DNA from: Trichoplusia ni
Taxonomy: Eukaryota; Arthropoda; Insecta; Lepidoptera; Noctuidae
Direction: 5' to 3'
Length of the DNA: 64,000 nucleotides
Assembly (NCBI RefSeq): GCF_003590095.1
Contig: NC_039478.1
Span: forward strand, 23,684,001-23,748,000
The first letter of the stretch is position 1; each line of letters starts with the position of its first letter. This document shows, one piece after another, positions 50,966 through 61,908 of the stretch. The notes under the pieces are model-generated. The model made no database searches and had not been told where the DNA came from. It was given only the letters and a program-made list of their open reading frames with translations. The translations under genes were made by a program, and so were the position numbers.

Positions 50966-51544
50966 CAAAAATAAACGAAAACATTGTTGCATTTCACTAT
51001 CGTCCAACATAGTTACAAGGAAAAGTAGTAAGAACGTGTCACAATAATTTCAAATAATAATTGCAGAGACCATAAAAATGTATGTAGAATTCGATATGTG
51101 TGATTGTGTCACATCCTTACCACTTTGAAAGGAAACAACATAGTCAAAGAGAATTCGCAAAAATATCTTTAAGGACGTTTCAATTGAGCTTTCAAGTGGT
51201 ATTTAAAATGTATGGAGCAAAGACGGATGCATATTTATTTAAGTGGAATCGAATCTTTGACACACGTACTAACGTAGAAATTTTATGCATTTCACTCCCG
51301 TGTAACACCTGTTCGGTACAATTTTTCTAATTTAACCAATTCGACACGGTCCGTCCAAACAAGTAAGATGCGGTTACATAAATTAAAAAATACCGTTAAT
51401 TTACGAGTTGTACTTGCGGATCCGAGAATGGTTTCGTAAAAACAAGCTACAAATAACAAATAAGGTACTTAGGGCACTTTTTACCACCCCCAAATAAATA
51501 TGATCGTTACAACCATTGCCGTTGCCAAACTTTGATCTTTATTT

Positions 51545-51650
51545 TAAGTATTTCTTATTAAGACGGCAACAGAAATACGTAATCTGTTGAAATTTTAATT
51601 AGTGAACAGAGAGACAGATAGAAAAAAAGCGGAGCCTCAGCAATACGGAT
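51545..51650 (+). repeat. Interspersed repeat Z, fragment
   Basis: GACGGCAACAGAAATACGTAATC followed by AGAGACAGATAG and GCGGAGCCTCAGCAATA matches the central to 3' part of repeat Z. Confidence 0.5.
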
Positions 51651-53249
51651 CTTTTTTAAACTCTTTGGCTACATGACCCATAAAACTTGTTATCAAAAAA
51701 ATATAATCTATGAGTCTCAGTCCAACTAACTACCGAAGAGCCACACTGTTTTAAGTGCTCACAAATTGTAAATTGAATCGGCGTCAAAGCTAAACAGTTT
51801 GGAAGTAACTCAGCCAGGACAACCTCAAGCCGCTTCAACGGGCGCTAAGTTCGAGTAACTAGTTCGGTCCTCACATAGACAAATCAAAACTTACGACTTG
51901 AAGCAATTGGTATTATATATCGGTCTCTTTGATTGCTATTCCTAGGAGAGAATAATTTTGATCTTCATAGCGTTTTGGTATCGATATTTCATTATTAGAT
52001 GTATACATGTCTGAACTGTCATGAAGGTAGCCCTAAACTACGGTCAGTGAAGAAGTTATGAAGAAAAAGGAGCCATTGATTTATTATTTTGAGTTTGGTT
52101 TTCTTATTTTTATTCCTGTTATGTTATTATTTGTATCTCTATTCATTCATTGGCTAACTTCATGAGAAGAGACCCGATCGTTTTTAAAGGCGTGAACGGG
52201 GACACAGGTCCAACGTTCAGAGGCCTTCTTGAGAACTTTAATACACAATGTTATGGGGTGATCTACTAGGGATAATTCACCTCCGCTCTATGGGAAAACA
52301 GACATGAAGAATCCAAAATAGACGTATTCCTGCTATGTTATTATTATTAACAAGATTGAGCCTTCGCAGGCAAATCTGCTAATCAATTAGATTTGATTAA
52401 ATCAATTAATTAGATCATTTATAGACAAAATTTCAAAACACAAACTTATTCTTTCTGTTTGCACAACAACATTTAATATACAACGTAGGTATCTGGAAAT
52501 ATTCAAAAGTCCATTTAAAGCTATTTAGAGAGCCATAATTCTACATAGAATACTAATTAGCGAACCACGGAATTAGCGTTTGGATTTGATGCCAGAAATT
52601 AGGTGATCTGTCAACATGGTAAAATGGCACTTTGCCTAGTGCCTGTCACCTGTCACCTGTCTCTGTCACTAGTTCTCTTCCATCTGGCACTCAACACATT
52701 AAACCTTTCCTAGCTGTTTATAGACAGATACAAATAAACGCGATTTTAAGCACATTTGGCGGACAAATTTGGATGACATTTCAAATATGGCACCTCCACT
52801 TTTTTGCTCTCAAAAAGTGAATATTATTGTTTTAAATGAGAAGCTTTAATTGGTCGTTCGAAATACACAATAGCATATTTAAATTTTAAAATGTTACCTT
52901 TTCTTAAAAGTAATTTCAAATAATGAATTGCCTAATTAAAAATGTAAACATTCCAACAAAGAGATCATGGAAACGAGAAAACAATGAAAAACTGCAAAAT
53001 AAAACTGTAACTATTTTATTCATAAAGTAACTTCATAAAATATTAGAGAAATAATTTCTCATCTAAGACATGCCCAGTGCCAGACGTTAAGTAATTGTGT
53101 CTAAACGAATTAATTGCGGCTACACGCTGTGAGAAACTTATAAAAAAAGAGCTAAAAGTGTTTAAGAAACAATTTATAGCGCTGCCCTCTCTTGGGCGAG
53201 TGAGGTGACTTAATTATATGTATATATCTTTTTTAATAACTCCCGCAGT

Positions 53250-53439
53250 AAGGAATTTAATCCGTGTCGCGCGGGAGGTTTCACACATTCAAATCACATG
53301 CACAAATTCACCCAGACTCAGGACAAGCATTCGTGGATCACATAAATGCTTGTCCTACGCGCGAATCAAACCCGCGACACGTCGCGCCCAGTGGGTTTGG
53401 TGTAGTGACCGCAACCACTCAGCTGCTCTATCCGTGCAG
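53250..53439 (-). mobile_element. tRNA-derived SINE, family with CGAATGCTTGTCC tail
   Basis: On the minus strand the head starts CTGCACGGATAGAGCAGCTG with a B box-like GGGTTTGATTCGCGC, and the tail reads GATCCACGAATGCTTGTCC, ending in a CGCGACACGGATTAAATTCC stretch. It is the most complete copy of a family seen also at 3068, 18846, 38660, 39105 and 62290. Two overlapping + strand open frames here are by-products. Confidence 0.8.
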
Positions 53440-53449
53440 TCTAATGAAA

Positions 53450-56400
53450 CGAAATGTCATTTTTATATATTTGAGAGTTTTGTAATAACAACGCTAACGT
53501 CTGTGCAAAATTATCTACTTCATAAACATGTGCATTACATGAATGAGAAACATAAATCTTCTAAGTAGGAAAATTACAAATACGGGAAACTCAAGTACCG
53601 TTTTATAGATTTTCTAACATCTTAATAATTAACAAATGTGAATAAGCATAGCATATATATTACCCTAGCAATTTAAAACTTAAATTCAAAAGAGAAATAC
53701 GTACTAGCTCTTTCCGCGTCAAAATAAAAATCAGAATAATGAGAAAAACTTAAACATTTTAGTGTTTTTAATCGTCATCAAATTATGTATTTTCGTATTC
53801 ATTTTTTGGCAACACCTCATAGCCAAACATGTCTTCAGGGGCTTTATTTTGTCAGTGTACGGCTAAAGGCAAACAAATATGCTGGCTCTGAGGCTTTCGC
53901 AAATACGGCTGGCGAAATGTTTGCTTGCATACATTGCAAATACTAGTATACGTAGTGAGTGTTCAGCGTCTTGCAGCGATTGATAACATGCACTGCATCT
54001 GCGATTTACGTTCATATGTACCATTGGATGTCTATATTAATATTTTTTTTAAATGTTTTTTTTTGTTCATGTGATCCTCCTGTGGCGTAAATAATGGTTT
54101 TGATAGATAGTTATTTATAGTTACTCAATATTTTATTGTAGTCAATAACATCTTCGTGAAAAATCATGTCATTGTCTCATTTTCACTCTCTTTGCCACTG
54201 TTGAAAACACCATGTCATATTTCAGTTCTGTAACCATAATAGAATAGAGGTGAATATGGATAAAAAATATTTTGCGGTGTAAATAAAAACACAGTTTTAT
54301 TTAAATTTTCTACCTTTAACTATAAAATATAAAGCATTTAATAAAATAATTGTATTAAAACATTTTTATACGTAAAACAACGCAAGCGTCTTCCCAAAAT
54401 ACTAATTTCTGTTCACCACTCGATCCACCCGCCCCGTTTTAGGCTACCTGAAAAACTACAATCTTTTTGCCTTCCTATAATGTTAATCTTAGCCTCAACG
54501 TAATTGAATTAACTCGCGCCGCTATCAATATAACAAAATACTAGTCCAACATTAATTAAGTTTGAAAAATGAGCGTTCGCTTAGCATAATATAGCCGGCT
54601 TTAAGTCCTGGCGGTCCGCTAATCACTGTAGCTGGGGTATCGAGGAGCGATCGGGGATACTTAATTATAATACTACTTAAATAATTTAAGTAGCCAGTAG
54701 TAACTTTAATGTTATTGCAAGATTGGCTTCAAGTTCACTGGACATTCCTCAAACCCCTTAAGATGGCGATATTTCTTCTTTCTCCTAGTTACCACTTCTA
54801 ATTAATTTTGCTCTAGTTGGAAGACAGGCAATTGTTTCCTTGTTTATGTACAGACAAGTTTAAAATTTTACATAACTTTTTAATGGTAATGTACAAAGGT
54901 ACCCTTTTGACTATATAGTTTTTCTCAAATACTTTTATATCTTTTTTTTAATTGGTTTGTCATGATAATTTTTTTGATAATATTTTAACACACCGTCTTT
55001 GCGTACGAGTACTTAAAACTTCCAGAGTATTAAGTATTAAGACTTTTAGCTGCGAGTTTAAGTAAAGTTTGTCATTTATTTCTAAGATAAACTCACCGCA
55101 CTCAGTAATCAAATATTAGTTCACAAGGTGAGCTACTAGTTAAAAGCGCAGTGTTTACCACCTCATCGCAAGACCTGCATTTGAGAGAGAGAGAGAGAGA
55201 TAGCGCTCTACATGCTCCATCGTGCCGTCTCGCTCTTACCTCAAGCAACGTTGACGTTCGGTTAACAAGTCCTATAAGTTTATCAGGTAGCGAGAGCGAT
55301 TGCTCTCGAGGTGTTCCAAACTTACAGATTAATTAGCCAAAGCGTACGTTTCACAGCTCAAAATTACAAGTATATTGCACCAATAATGCGTCGTAAATTG
55401 TTCATGGTAAATCAGTGGTAAGTTTTCGTACGATGTTGTCTTACGTTTTTAATATTGCATGTTTTATCCATTGTATTTGTATACGATAGATTTGATTTGA
55501 AAGGAGAAAAGTTCTTATTCAAATTAATTGTTTTAATATTTGCAAAAAAAAACACATATATTAATTTGTGTGTCAATACAATTTGGTCTTCAGAAATCAG
55601 TAAACTGTTCATTTTCAATTACTTAAAAAAAAGTTTTCTTATAGTTATCTAAGCGTACCACATGATGTAAATGATTCAAACTGTATTAGTCTCTTTCACA
55701 AATTGAATATTCAAAATAAACTCGGCTCCAGTAAAAATATTAAAATATAGATAAGAAATTCCCAAATACAAGCAATATCTTCGGTATAAAACTGTAATCT
55801 CAAAAGCGTAGACTCAGCCAACATGTTTGCGGAATCCACTTATATTTACCAAGCGTCTAGTCTCACCTACTTGGAAATTAAGTCTAAACTTACAGTTAAT
55901 AGTCACATTTTACTGACTTACTTCAGTAACGAGGAAACTGGTAAATTACTAAAGAGAAATTAGGAAATTTTGAATCGGAAAATACCAGTTGGATTAAAAA
56001 AAATAAAGTGTTAGGTTAGCCAGTTATTGGGGTAGACTTTATTCTACAAATCATCATCATCAGTGCCCTCCAAGATCCATGAAGGATGGTTGAGGTAGCT
56101 ATGCTAATTCCACGGATTTTTCCACTTGCGCTGATGGCTGACAAGGCCTATTATTATAGCTCATAGATTCAACAATTTCATAATGCATCACTAACTAATT
56201 CGTTTAAGTCATCAATACGTATTGCAAGTCTAGTCAGAAAAAAAAATACATTGAACTAAATGGTATAAAAAATCGTCTTTAAAAACAGACTACTAAAACC
56301 TTCAGTGATGTCCTCATAAATACACAACTTAATAATTTAGAGGTTTGTCGTCCTTATTTCGTCCACATTTTTGTTCAGCCTAATTGGATATCGTCATGCC

Positions 56401-56485
56401 ACCCCGATCCGCAGCAGACTCTTTGCCTAAATTAAAGCTGTCTGTGACACAATGAGGACTTTTAACCCCGTGATGGCTATTTTAA
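53450..56485. other. AT-rich intron, no feature recognised
   Basis: Only the (GA)9 tract was identified here. Confidence 0.5.
55183..55200. repeat. (GA)9 microsatellite
   Basis: Nine perfect GA units. Confidence 0.95.
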
Positions 56486-56489
56486 TTAA

Positions 56490-56650
56490 TCCATACTAAT
56501 ATATAAAGCTGAAGAGTTTGTTTGTTTGTTTGAACGCGTGACTAATAGGAGCGAAGATACAATGGAAAATGTGGAAAAAGCAGGGCAAGTATAAATCCTA
56601 ACTTATGTATATCTTCTAACCGCGCGGACGAAGTCGCGGGCAACATCTAG
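56490..56650 (+). mobile_element. Helitron-like element, copy 3, internally shortened (subfamily A)
   Basis: Starts TCCATACTAATATATAAAG after A and ends GGGCAACATCTAG before T. At 161 bp it lacks over 100 bp of the middle of copy 1, while both ends are intact. The hairpin is GCGGACGAAGTCGC. Confidence 0.72.
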
Positions 56651-57544
56651 TTATTAATAATCTCCGGGTCGTCGTAGCGTTTTTAGAGACAAAGAACAGA
56701 TCTTTAATCATACTCCAGCAGAGAAACAGATCCATAATGAAGGTATACCTTAAAAAAATCGATTCGAAAGAATTTACATTTCAAGCTATTTTCCGGTGCG
56801 GATAAAAAAATATCTGTCTATCAATGTCTTTTTGTTCTTCTCATGCAAATGTTCACGTTCTGATGACCGCTATGTTCCAAGCAAGCAACTCCCATTCAGT
56901 CTTGGAGATTAACTTGTTTTTTAACCATAGTATAAAGGTAAAAACGAAACCCTGTTTCTAACGCTCCATTGCCCGAGAATTGACTAGTTTTTTAGAGTTC
57001 CTTACCTAATGGGTAAAAACGGAACGATATTTTTGAGGTTACGCAGTTTGTTCGTCTAGCCGTCCAAGACCATCTGATCGTCATTCTGTATGTCTGTCCG
57101 ACTGTCCGGATATTTCCACTTGTCAACGGCTTTAGAATTGATATAATTGACATAATAGTTCCTAGACCTTCTTTGTACTAACCGTTCCAGGAATATGTAG
57201 GCGTTACCTTCATAACCGATTCCGAGTAACACAGGCCTAGTCGTTACTAAATATCGATCTCAGATCTAAGCTCCTCAGTGTCTTAGTGTGGAAACCCACC
57301 AGGACTTGCCAGAATATCGTAGTATTTCAGATTATAGTTACATCACATATGTAGGTATATCTACATGCATGTTACACTGTTCCATTGTTAATGTACCTCG
57401 AAATTCATTAATAATTACAAAGCTTAGATTCAGGGCAATATATACATGTATGTACTGGAGTATGTAGTATATTTTGACTGAAGTGAGGTGAATCGGATAA
57501 CATTGAAATTAAATATCAGTAAATATACTTAACAACTTAAAACC

Positions 57545-57612
57545 TAAGTCTGGACCTGAATTTGCGACTCCTGGCTATACGCGCCAATCGCTTTACCAAC
57601 TAAACTATATGT
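57545..57612 (-). repeat. tRNA-like SINE head fragment
   Basis: On the minus strand TAGTTTAGTTGGTAAAGCG resembles an A box region and GTCGCAAATTCAGGTCC a decayed B box. It cannot be a working tRNA gene. Confidence 0.35.
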
Positions 57613-57687
57613 CAAAGGTAAATTTGCATTTCTTTGCTTTGATTGTTTTTTGTTCTATTTCCAAACCTCTAGCCAAAGGGGTGAAAT

Positions 57688-57837
57688 GCTGTTGAGAAGC
57701 TACATTATCCCCGCTGAACATAGGCTATAATTTATTTAAAAAATATTAGGGTTCCGTAAGAAAATTACGATATTGTAACCCAAGGTGTCAAACTTATATC
57801 TTCTAACTAAGCGGACGAAGTCGCGGGCATCTGCTAG
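57688..57837 (+). mobile_element. Helitron-like element, copy 4, 5' truncated
   Basis: The segment begins inside the element at a GAAGCTACATTATCCCCGC stretch shared with the 37.7 kb copy and ends GCGGGCATCTGCTAG before T. The 5' TC end is absent. Confidence 0.6.
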
Positions 57838-58329
57838 TATATAACATTTTTAAAAGAAAAAATGTTCTGAATTTAATTTATTTTTTTAACAAAGCGAATT
57901 GCGAAAAGCTTACTTTTCCGTTTGGCAAACAAACATGCATTGGTTTCGCAATGAGTACAACTTACGAGTAACGTTACTTTTATGCTTAAGGTACCCTCTC
58001 CTAAACATCAAGCTTATTCAGTTGAAGGCAAAAATAAATTACATTCCTAGTCGTCTAGCCTGTAGTTATTGCAAAAAAGCTTACTAGACTTATAGAACTT
58101 ACCTCCAAAGAATAAAAAGCAACTGTCTTGTGTTACAGGCCGCTTTACAGTGTCTTTCGTTTTCCTTGTTAATTTAATGATTGCATCTTGCCGTCGAAAA
58201 TGATGTATAAATTGTCTAGCACTCTCAATTTGTGTTGGCTTGTGCTTTAATTGACGTTGAGTGAATCTTGTAGACAAATGTGTTTCGATTAGAGCCGTGC
58301 TACCGCATTTTACTAAGCACATTTTCTTT

Positions 58330-61300
58330 TCTCCTTTTCATTGTTGTTCTTTATCTTCGGAGGCAAATAACTCTGTTTTAATTTTTACTACAATTATTCA
58401 AGCTTTAAGTGGTTAACAAATCTTTCCACAACCTGTTACTTCAGCATTTCGTCACATGATTTTTATTGGAAAAATACCGCCTACACATATAATAATGAGC
58501 TCATTATAAAAAAAAAAAATTATTAGCTAATTTCTTGAGATAATTTGAAACGGTATAACAAAAAAACAAACTGAAAATGAAACTTAATTGACACAGGAAA
58601 GAACACTATTCTAAGTGACATTTAAAATTATAAGGAAGTCACTTTATCTAACAATTTATGCACTGCGCCCAACAATTTATAATATTTATACATTTTTAAT
58701 TATCCTTTGACTATTAAACTTGAGTGGAAACAAAATTCATTTACCATTTCATAATTGTGCTCTTGCAGCGAAACAATTACATTTGCAGTCTTTGAGTGTT
58801 CAGCAAAGCTGAAGTTTCTGTGTACTAGTCTCCTAGTCTCCTTAGTTACGCAAAACTACTTAGAAAACAATAAACAAGCAACAATAACTCTAAGTGAACA
58901 GTTGAACACTGAGATTTTAATTCTTATAACGATTTAAGTTTTAAACAGAATGTAAAAGTTGGGAACCTTAACTTTCTTGTAAAGAGGTTATTTAGTCGTT
59001 TTCTTTTATTTAAATTGATTTAAGGTTTTCGTCCTTAAAGGGTGCGACGGGAACTTATTTTTAAAGTTGTTTGTCACCGGATTTTATCACATGAACCGGA
59101 ATAGACAATTGAAATATTCACAACTAATTTATTTACTCCCGAAAACTAAATTACAATTGATATATCTACGTGTCGCCATTTTGGATCCTGAAACTGACAG
59201 ATATAACTGTTAATAAAGGGTTCAGTATTAACTTATCAAGTCATTGTTCATAACGATACTGGTAACCACTGAAAAACATACATCTTTTATGTGTATTTTT
59301 TTAAATAAACCATCCACCAACATTTAATAAACAAACCATCATAATAATTTACATTATTTCATATAACAATTAAGAAGGTAATATTTTAATTATGATCGAA
59401 ATAACCATTTAAATTTGACATTTTCACATTAAAATCGCTTAATATTCGTATTTGTCCGTCGAATGTCAATCGCATTATATCGTGAAATAAGCTTACATGA
59501 GATTCAAATTAATTAAAATTAATAATCCCATAAAACCGATATCATAATGACAATATTAAACTGTTTGGAACTGATACTTTACGCATTATGTTTATGGTTG
59601 TTACTAATAATTATTGATTATTTACAATTTTACAGAGTCAAATATTTACAAGTTAAAAAACAAAAAAATATTAAATTAAAGCATCAAAAAATTCATCGGC
59701 ATCGCTGCCGGCTGGGAGTGTGCCCAAAAGGCTGGCAGCATTGCCACGTTGATATTATTGATTAATAAATATATATTTTGTTTTTCACTGATAAATAAAA
59801 GTAAATCAAAAATGCGGACGTCGTTTTAAAATAAAGAATAGTACAGCGTTTTTTGTTCGCATATATTTCGTGTGGGCTCAATTCGTACCTTTTTGTCCTA
59901 TTATCGTAGCACTGACGCAAACTTTTCCTTTTAAAATCCGAGTTTAAGACAAATATCATTACCAGTTCTGTTAGTCTGGGCACAGTTAGCTGCTGATACA
60001 ATGTAACAGAGCTAACTCAATAGGTCTGTGCGCTGTGGCTTTGCCTTTTCCAGTCCATTTTGCATCAAATTTGACTCTACAGCTCTACAATCCAATGACT
60101 GCTATTTGCTTTTTGTATGGGTATACGTAGATGGCGAAACTATTCTGTTACTGTGGCAGTATAGCTTCATTTAATAAACAAATAATGTTATATGAAATTA
60201 AAATTGTTATATTTTGGTCTCACAGTCTAACTGTTTGTTCCGTTTTGCGAACCACTTTTAGTTCATCAGAATTTATGTTTTGTGGTTATTCCAGACTTCT
60301 TTGTTTCAAATACTTACCTTTGTAACACGTCCTGCAACTACTATAAGAGTCTTTTTGGGTAACCACCATTTGACGGTTGTCAAACTACCCCCCCCCCCCA
60401 ATTATAATATATATCTTCCTTAATAAGAGACAGAAGAACAATTCGCATAATTCCTATTTCTCCGAGTTATTGCATAGCAGTAGGTCCTGCCCTCATTAAA
60501 TGCTGTCATTTTATTGAAAATAATTAAAAGGTGATCTAGTAAGGCGGACTGTTGTATTGTCCGTTTTTAAACTCCCATTAATAATTATCCAGCGTCCGGA
60601 GAAAACGCGTTTATATTGAAAATTCTTGACTTAGATGCACGTAATTAAAATGTTCGTACGAGGATGGTTTCTCAAAATAAAATGCGAAAAACATTTTTCT
60701 ATTTATAAATGACTTTTATTATTGCTGTTTCACGCGGTTTCGAACGCGTTGTACCCCGTCTCGAGGTATTTTTTCGGCCTACTCCTTAAGAATCATTATC
60801 ATTTCCATATTTTCTCACCGTTTACACTTTTCCTGGACTGCTACAAATATTTTAGGACTTAAATAAGCCAAATCGGATCTGTTCGGAGTTTTAGGGAAAG
60901 CAAGGACCAGTAATTCATTTTACGGTTAAATCAGTTCCTCAAAATTGGTTCGTCGGTTTGAGGTAACAAATAGATGTAAAAAATTTACAGCTGAATTGAG
61001 AAACTAGAAAAAAATTGTCGTATAGACTGAAAGACGATTGACCGATTTTTATTCCTTTCTGGTGTAATTTTGATTTATTAACCGATGGTTTTGAATTACA
61101 CATCATTGTTTTAGCAAAAGTATTTTTTTTTTATTTAAGAATCATAAAATATTTTTTTTATGTATTTTGCTGATGCGAATTATATAAATTAGATCGAAAT
61201 TTATACACAAATATGTAGTAAATGCGAAACGATTTGCGAATGTTAAGGTTACAACTTGCATTATTCTGATACAATATCTGCGATGTTCTATTACTGATAA

Positions 61301-61755
61301 AACACAGCCTTAAAAAAATAGATTGTTCACATTGATAGTAAAATTACAAGATTTTTTTTCTAGTAGCACGTCTGGCAATCATGATGTTAATTATAAATCA
61401 AAAAGATATTTTATAAATGCTCTCGCGAAAAACATAGATTGCGAATGAATTATCTTGCTTATCTATCCAATGTAGATGAAACTCTTTATCATCTTCTCAT
61501 AATCTTTTATACCTGTACAGTCACCGACAAAAGTTAATTACAGCAATTAAAACATTATTATTCAGTAAAGTATGAGTATCCAAGTACATATGTATACTAC
61601 CTATATGAAAAACAAATTGTGTTTACGGTCTTCTTTTTAAGACTGTACTCTTACATCTGAGTCTACTGACTTCTTCGAAAGACCGTTCTTTTACATCTGA
61701 CTCCTACTGTCTGCAAATTGAATATACGTACTAAGAAAATAATCATGATGGTGTA
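58330..61755. other. AT-rich intron, no feature recognised
   Basis: Only the C12 run and a short CTGGCAGCATTGCCACGTTG repeat-like stretch at 59731-59750 stand out. Confidence 0.45.
60388..60399. repeat. Homopolymer C12
   Basis: Twelve consecutive C; length prone to sequencing and assembly error. Confidence 0.95.
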
Positions 61756-61763
61756 TTCAACAG

Positions 61764-61908
61764 GAATATGTGGAACGTATGGCGCACGGTGCTGGAGGAG
61801 AACGAGAAGCTGGCGCGCGCCCGCCTCGCCGCTGTCGAGGTCTTCCAGCAACAGATCGCCGACGAAGCCAAGTTCCTCAGGCAGCACAAACTGAACGTCG
61901 CTAAGAAG
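61764..61908 (+). CDS. nwk: nwk F-BAR domain exon, third in window
   Basis: After completing the split Trp, this 145-nt exon encodes 48 residues beginning NMWNVWRTVLEENEKLARAR and ending FLRQHKLNVAKK, the next part of the Nwk F-BAR coiled helix (the fly protein has a near-identical LEENEKLARARLAA stretch). The acceptor is TTCAACAG at 61756-61763 and the donor GTTTGT is at 61909. It ends in phase 0. The exon is strikingly GC-rich compared with the surrounding intron, as expected for constrained coding sequence. The following exon, which should continue the F-BAR domain, is not found before the window ends, so the SH3 domains lie downstream. Confidence 0.93.

Larger units (their letters stand above)
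47810..53240. other. AT-rich intron, repeat Z only
   Basis: Besides the repeat Z copies at 50.7 and 51.5 kb, no feature was recognised. The open frame at 48512-48739 is rich in charged residues (DSDDFDIESRF) but has no splice context or match that I can see. Confidence 0.45.
44958..61763 (+). other. nwk: nwk intron (about 16.8 kb)
   Basis: Donor GTCAGT and acceptor TTCAACAG bracket this interval, and the split Trp codon closes across it. It holds a perfect palindrome (46.34 kb), CTACG-rich repeats, a long interspersed-repeat copy (50.7 kb), a minus-strand SINE (53.3 kb), Helitron-like copies (56.5 and 57.7 kb) and simple repeats. No convincing exon was seen; weak candidates are in the findings. 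Confidence 0.85.

Noticed and set aside
53218..53568. 116- and 73-codon frames as genes
   Set aside because: They fall within a minus-strand SINE and disagree with each other.
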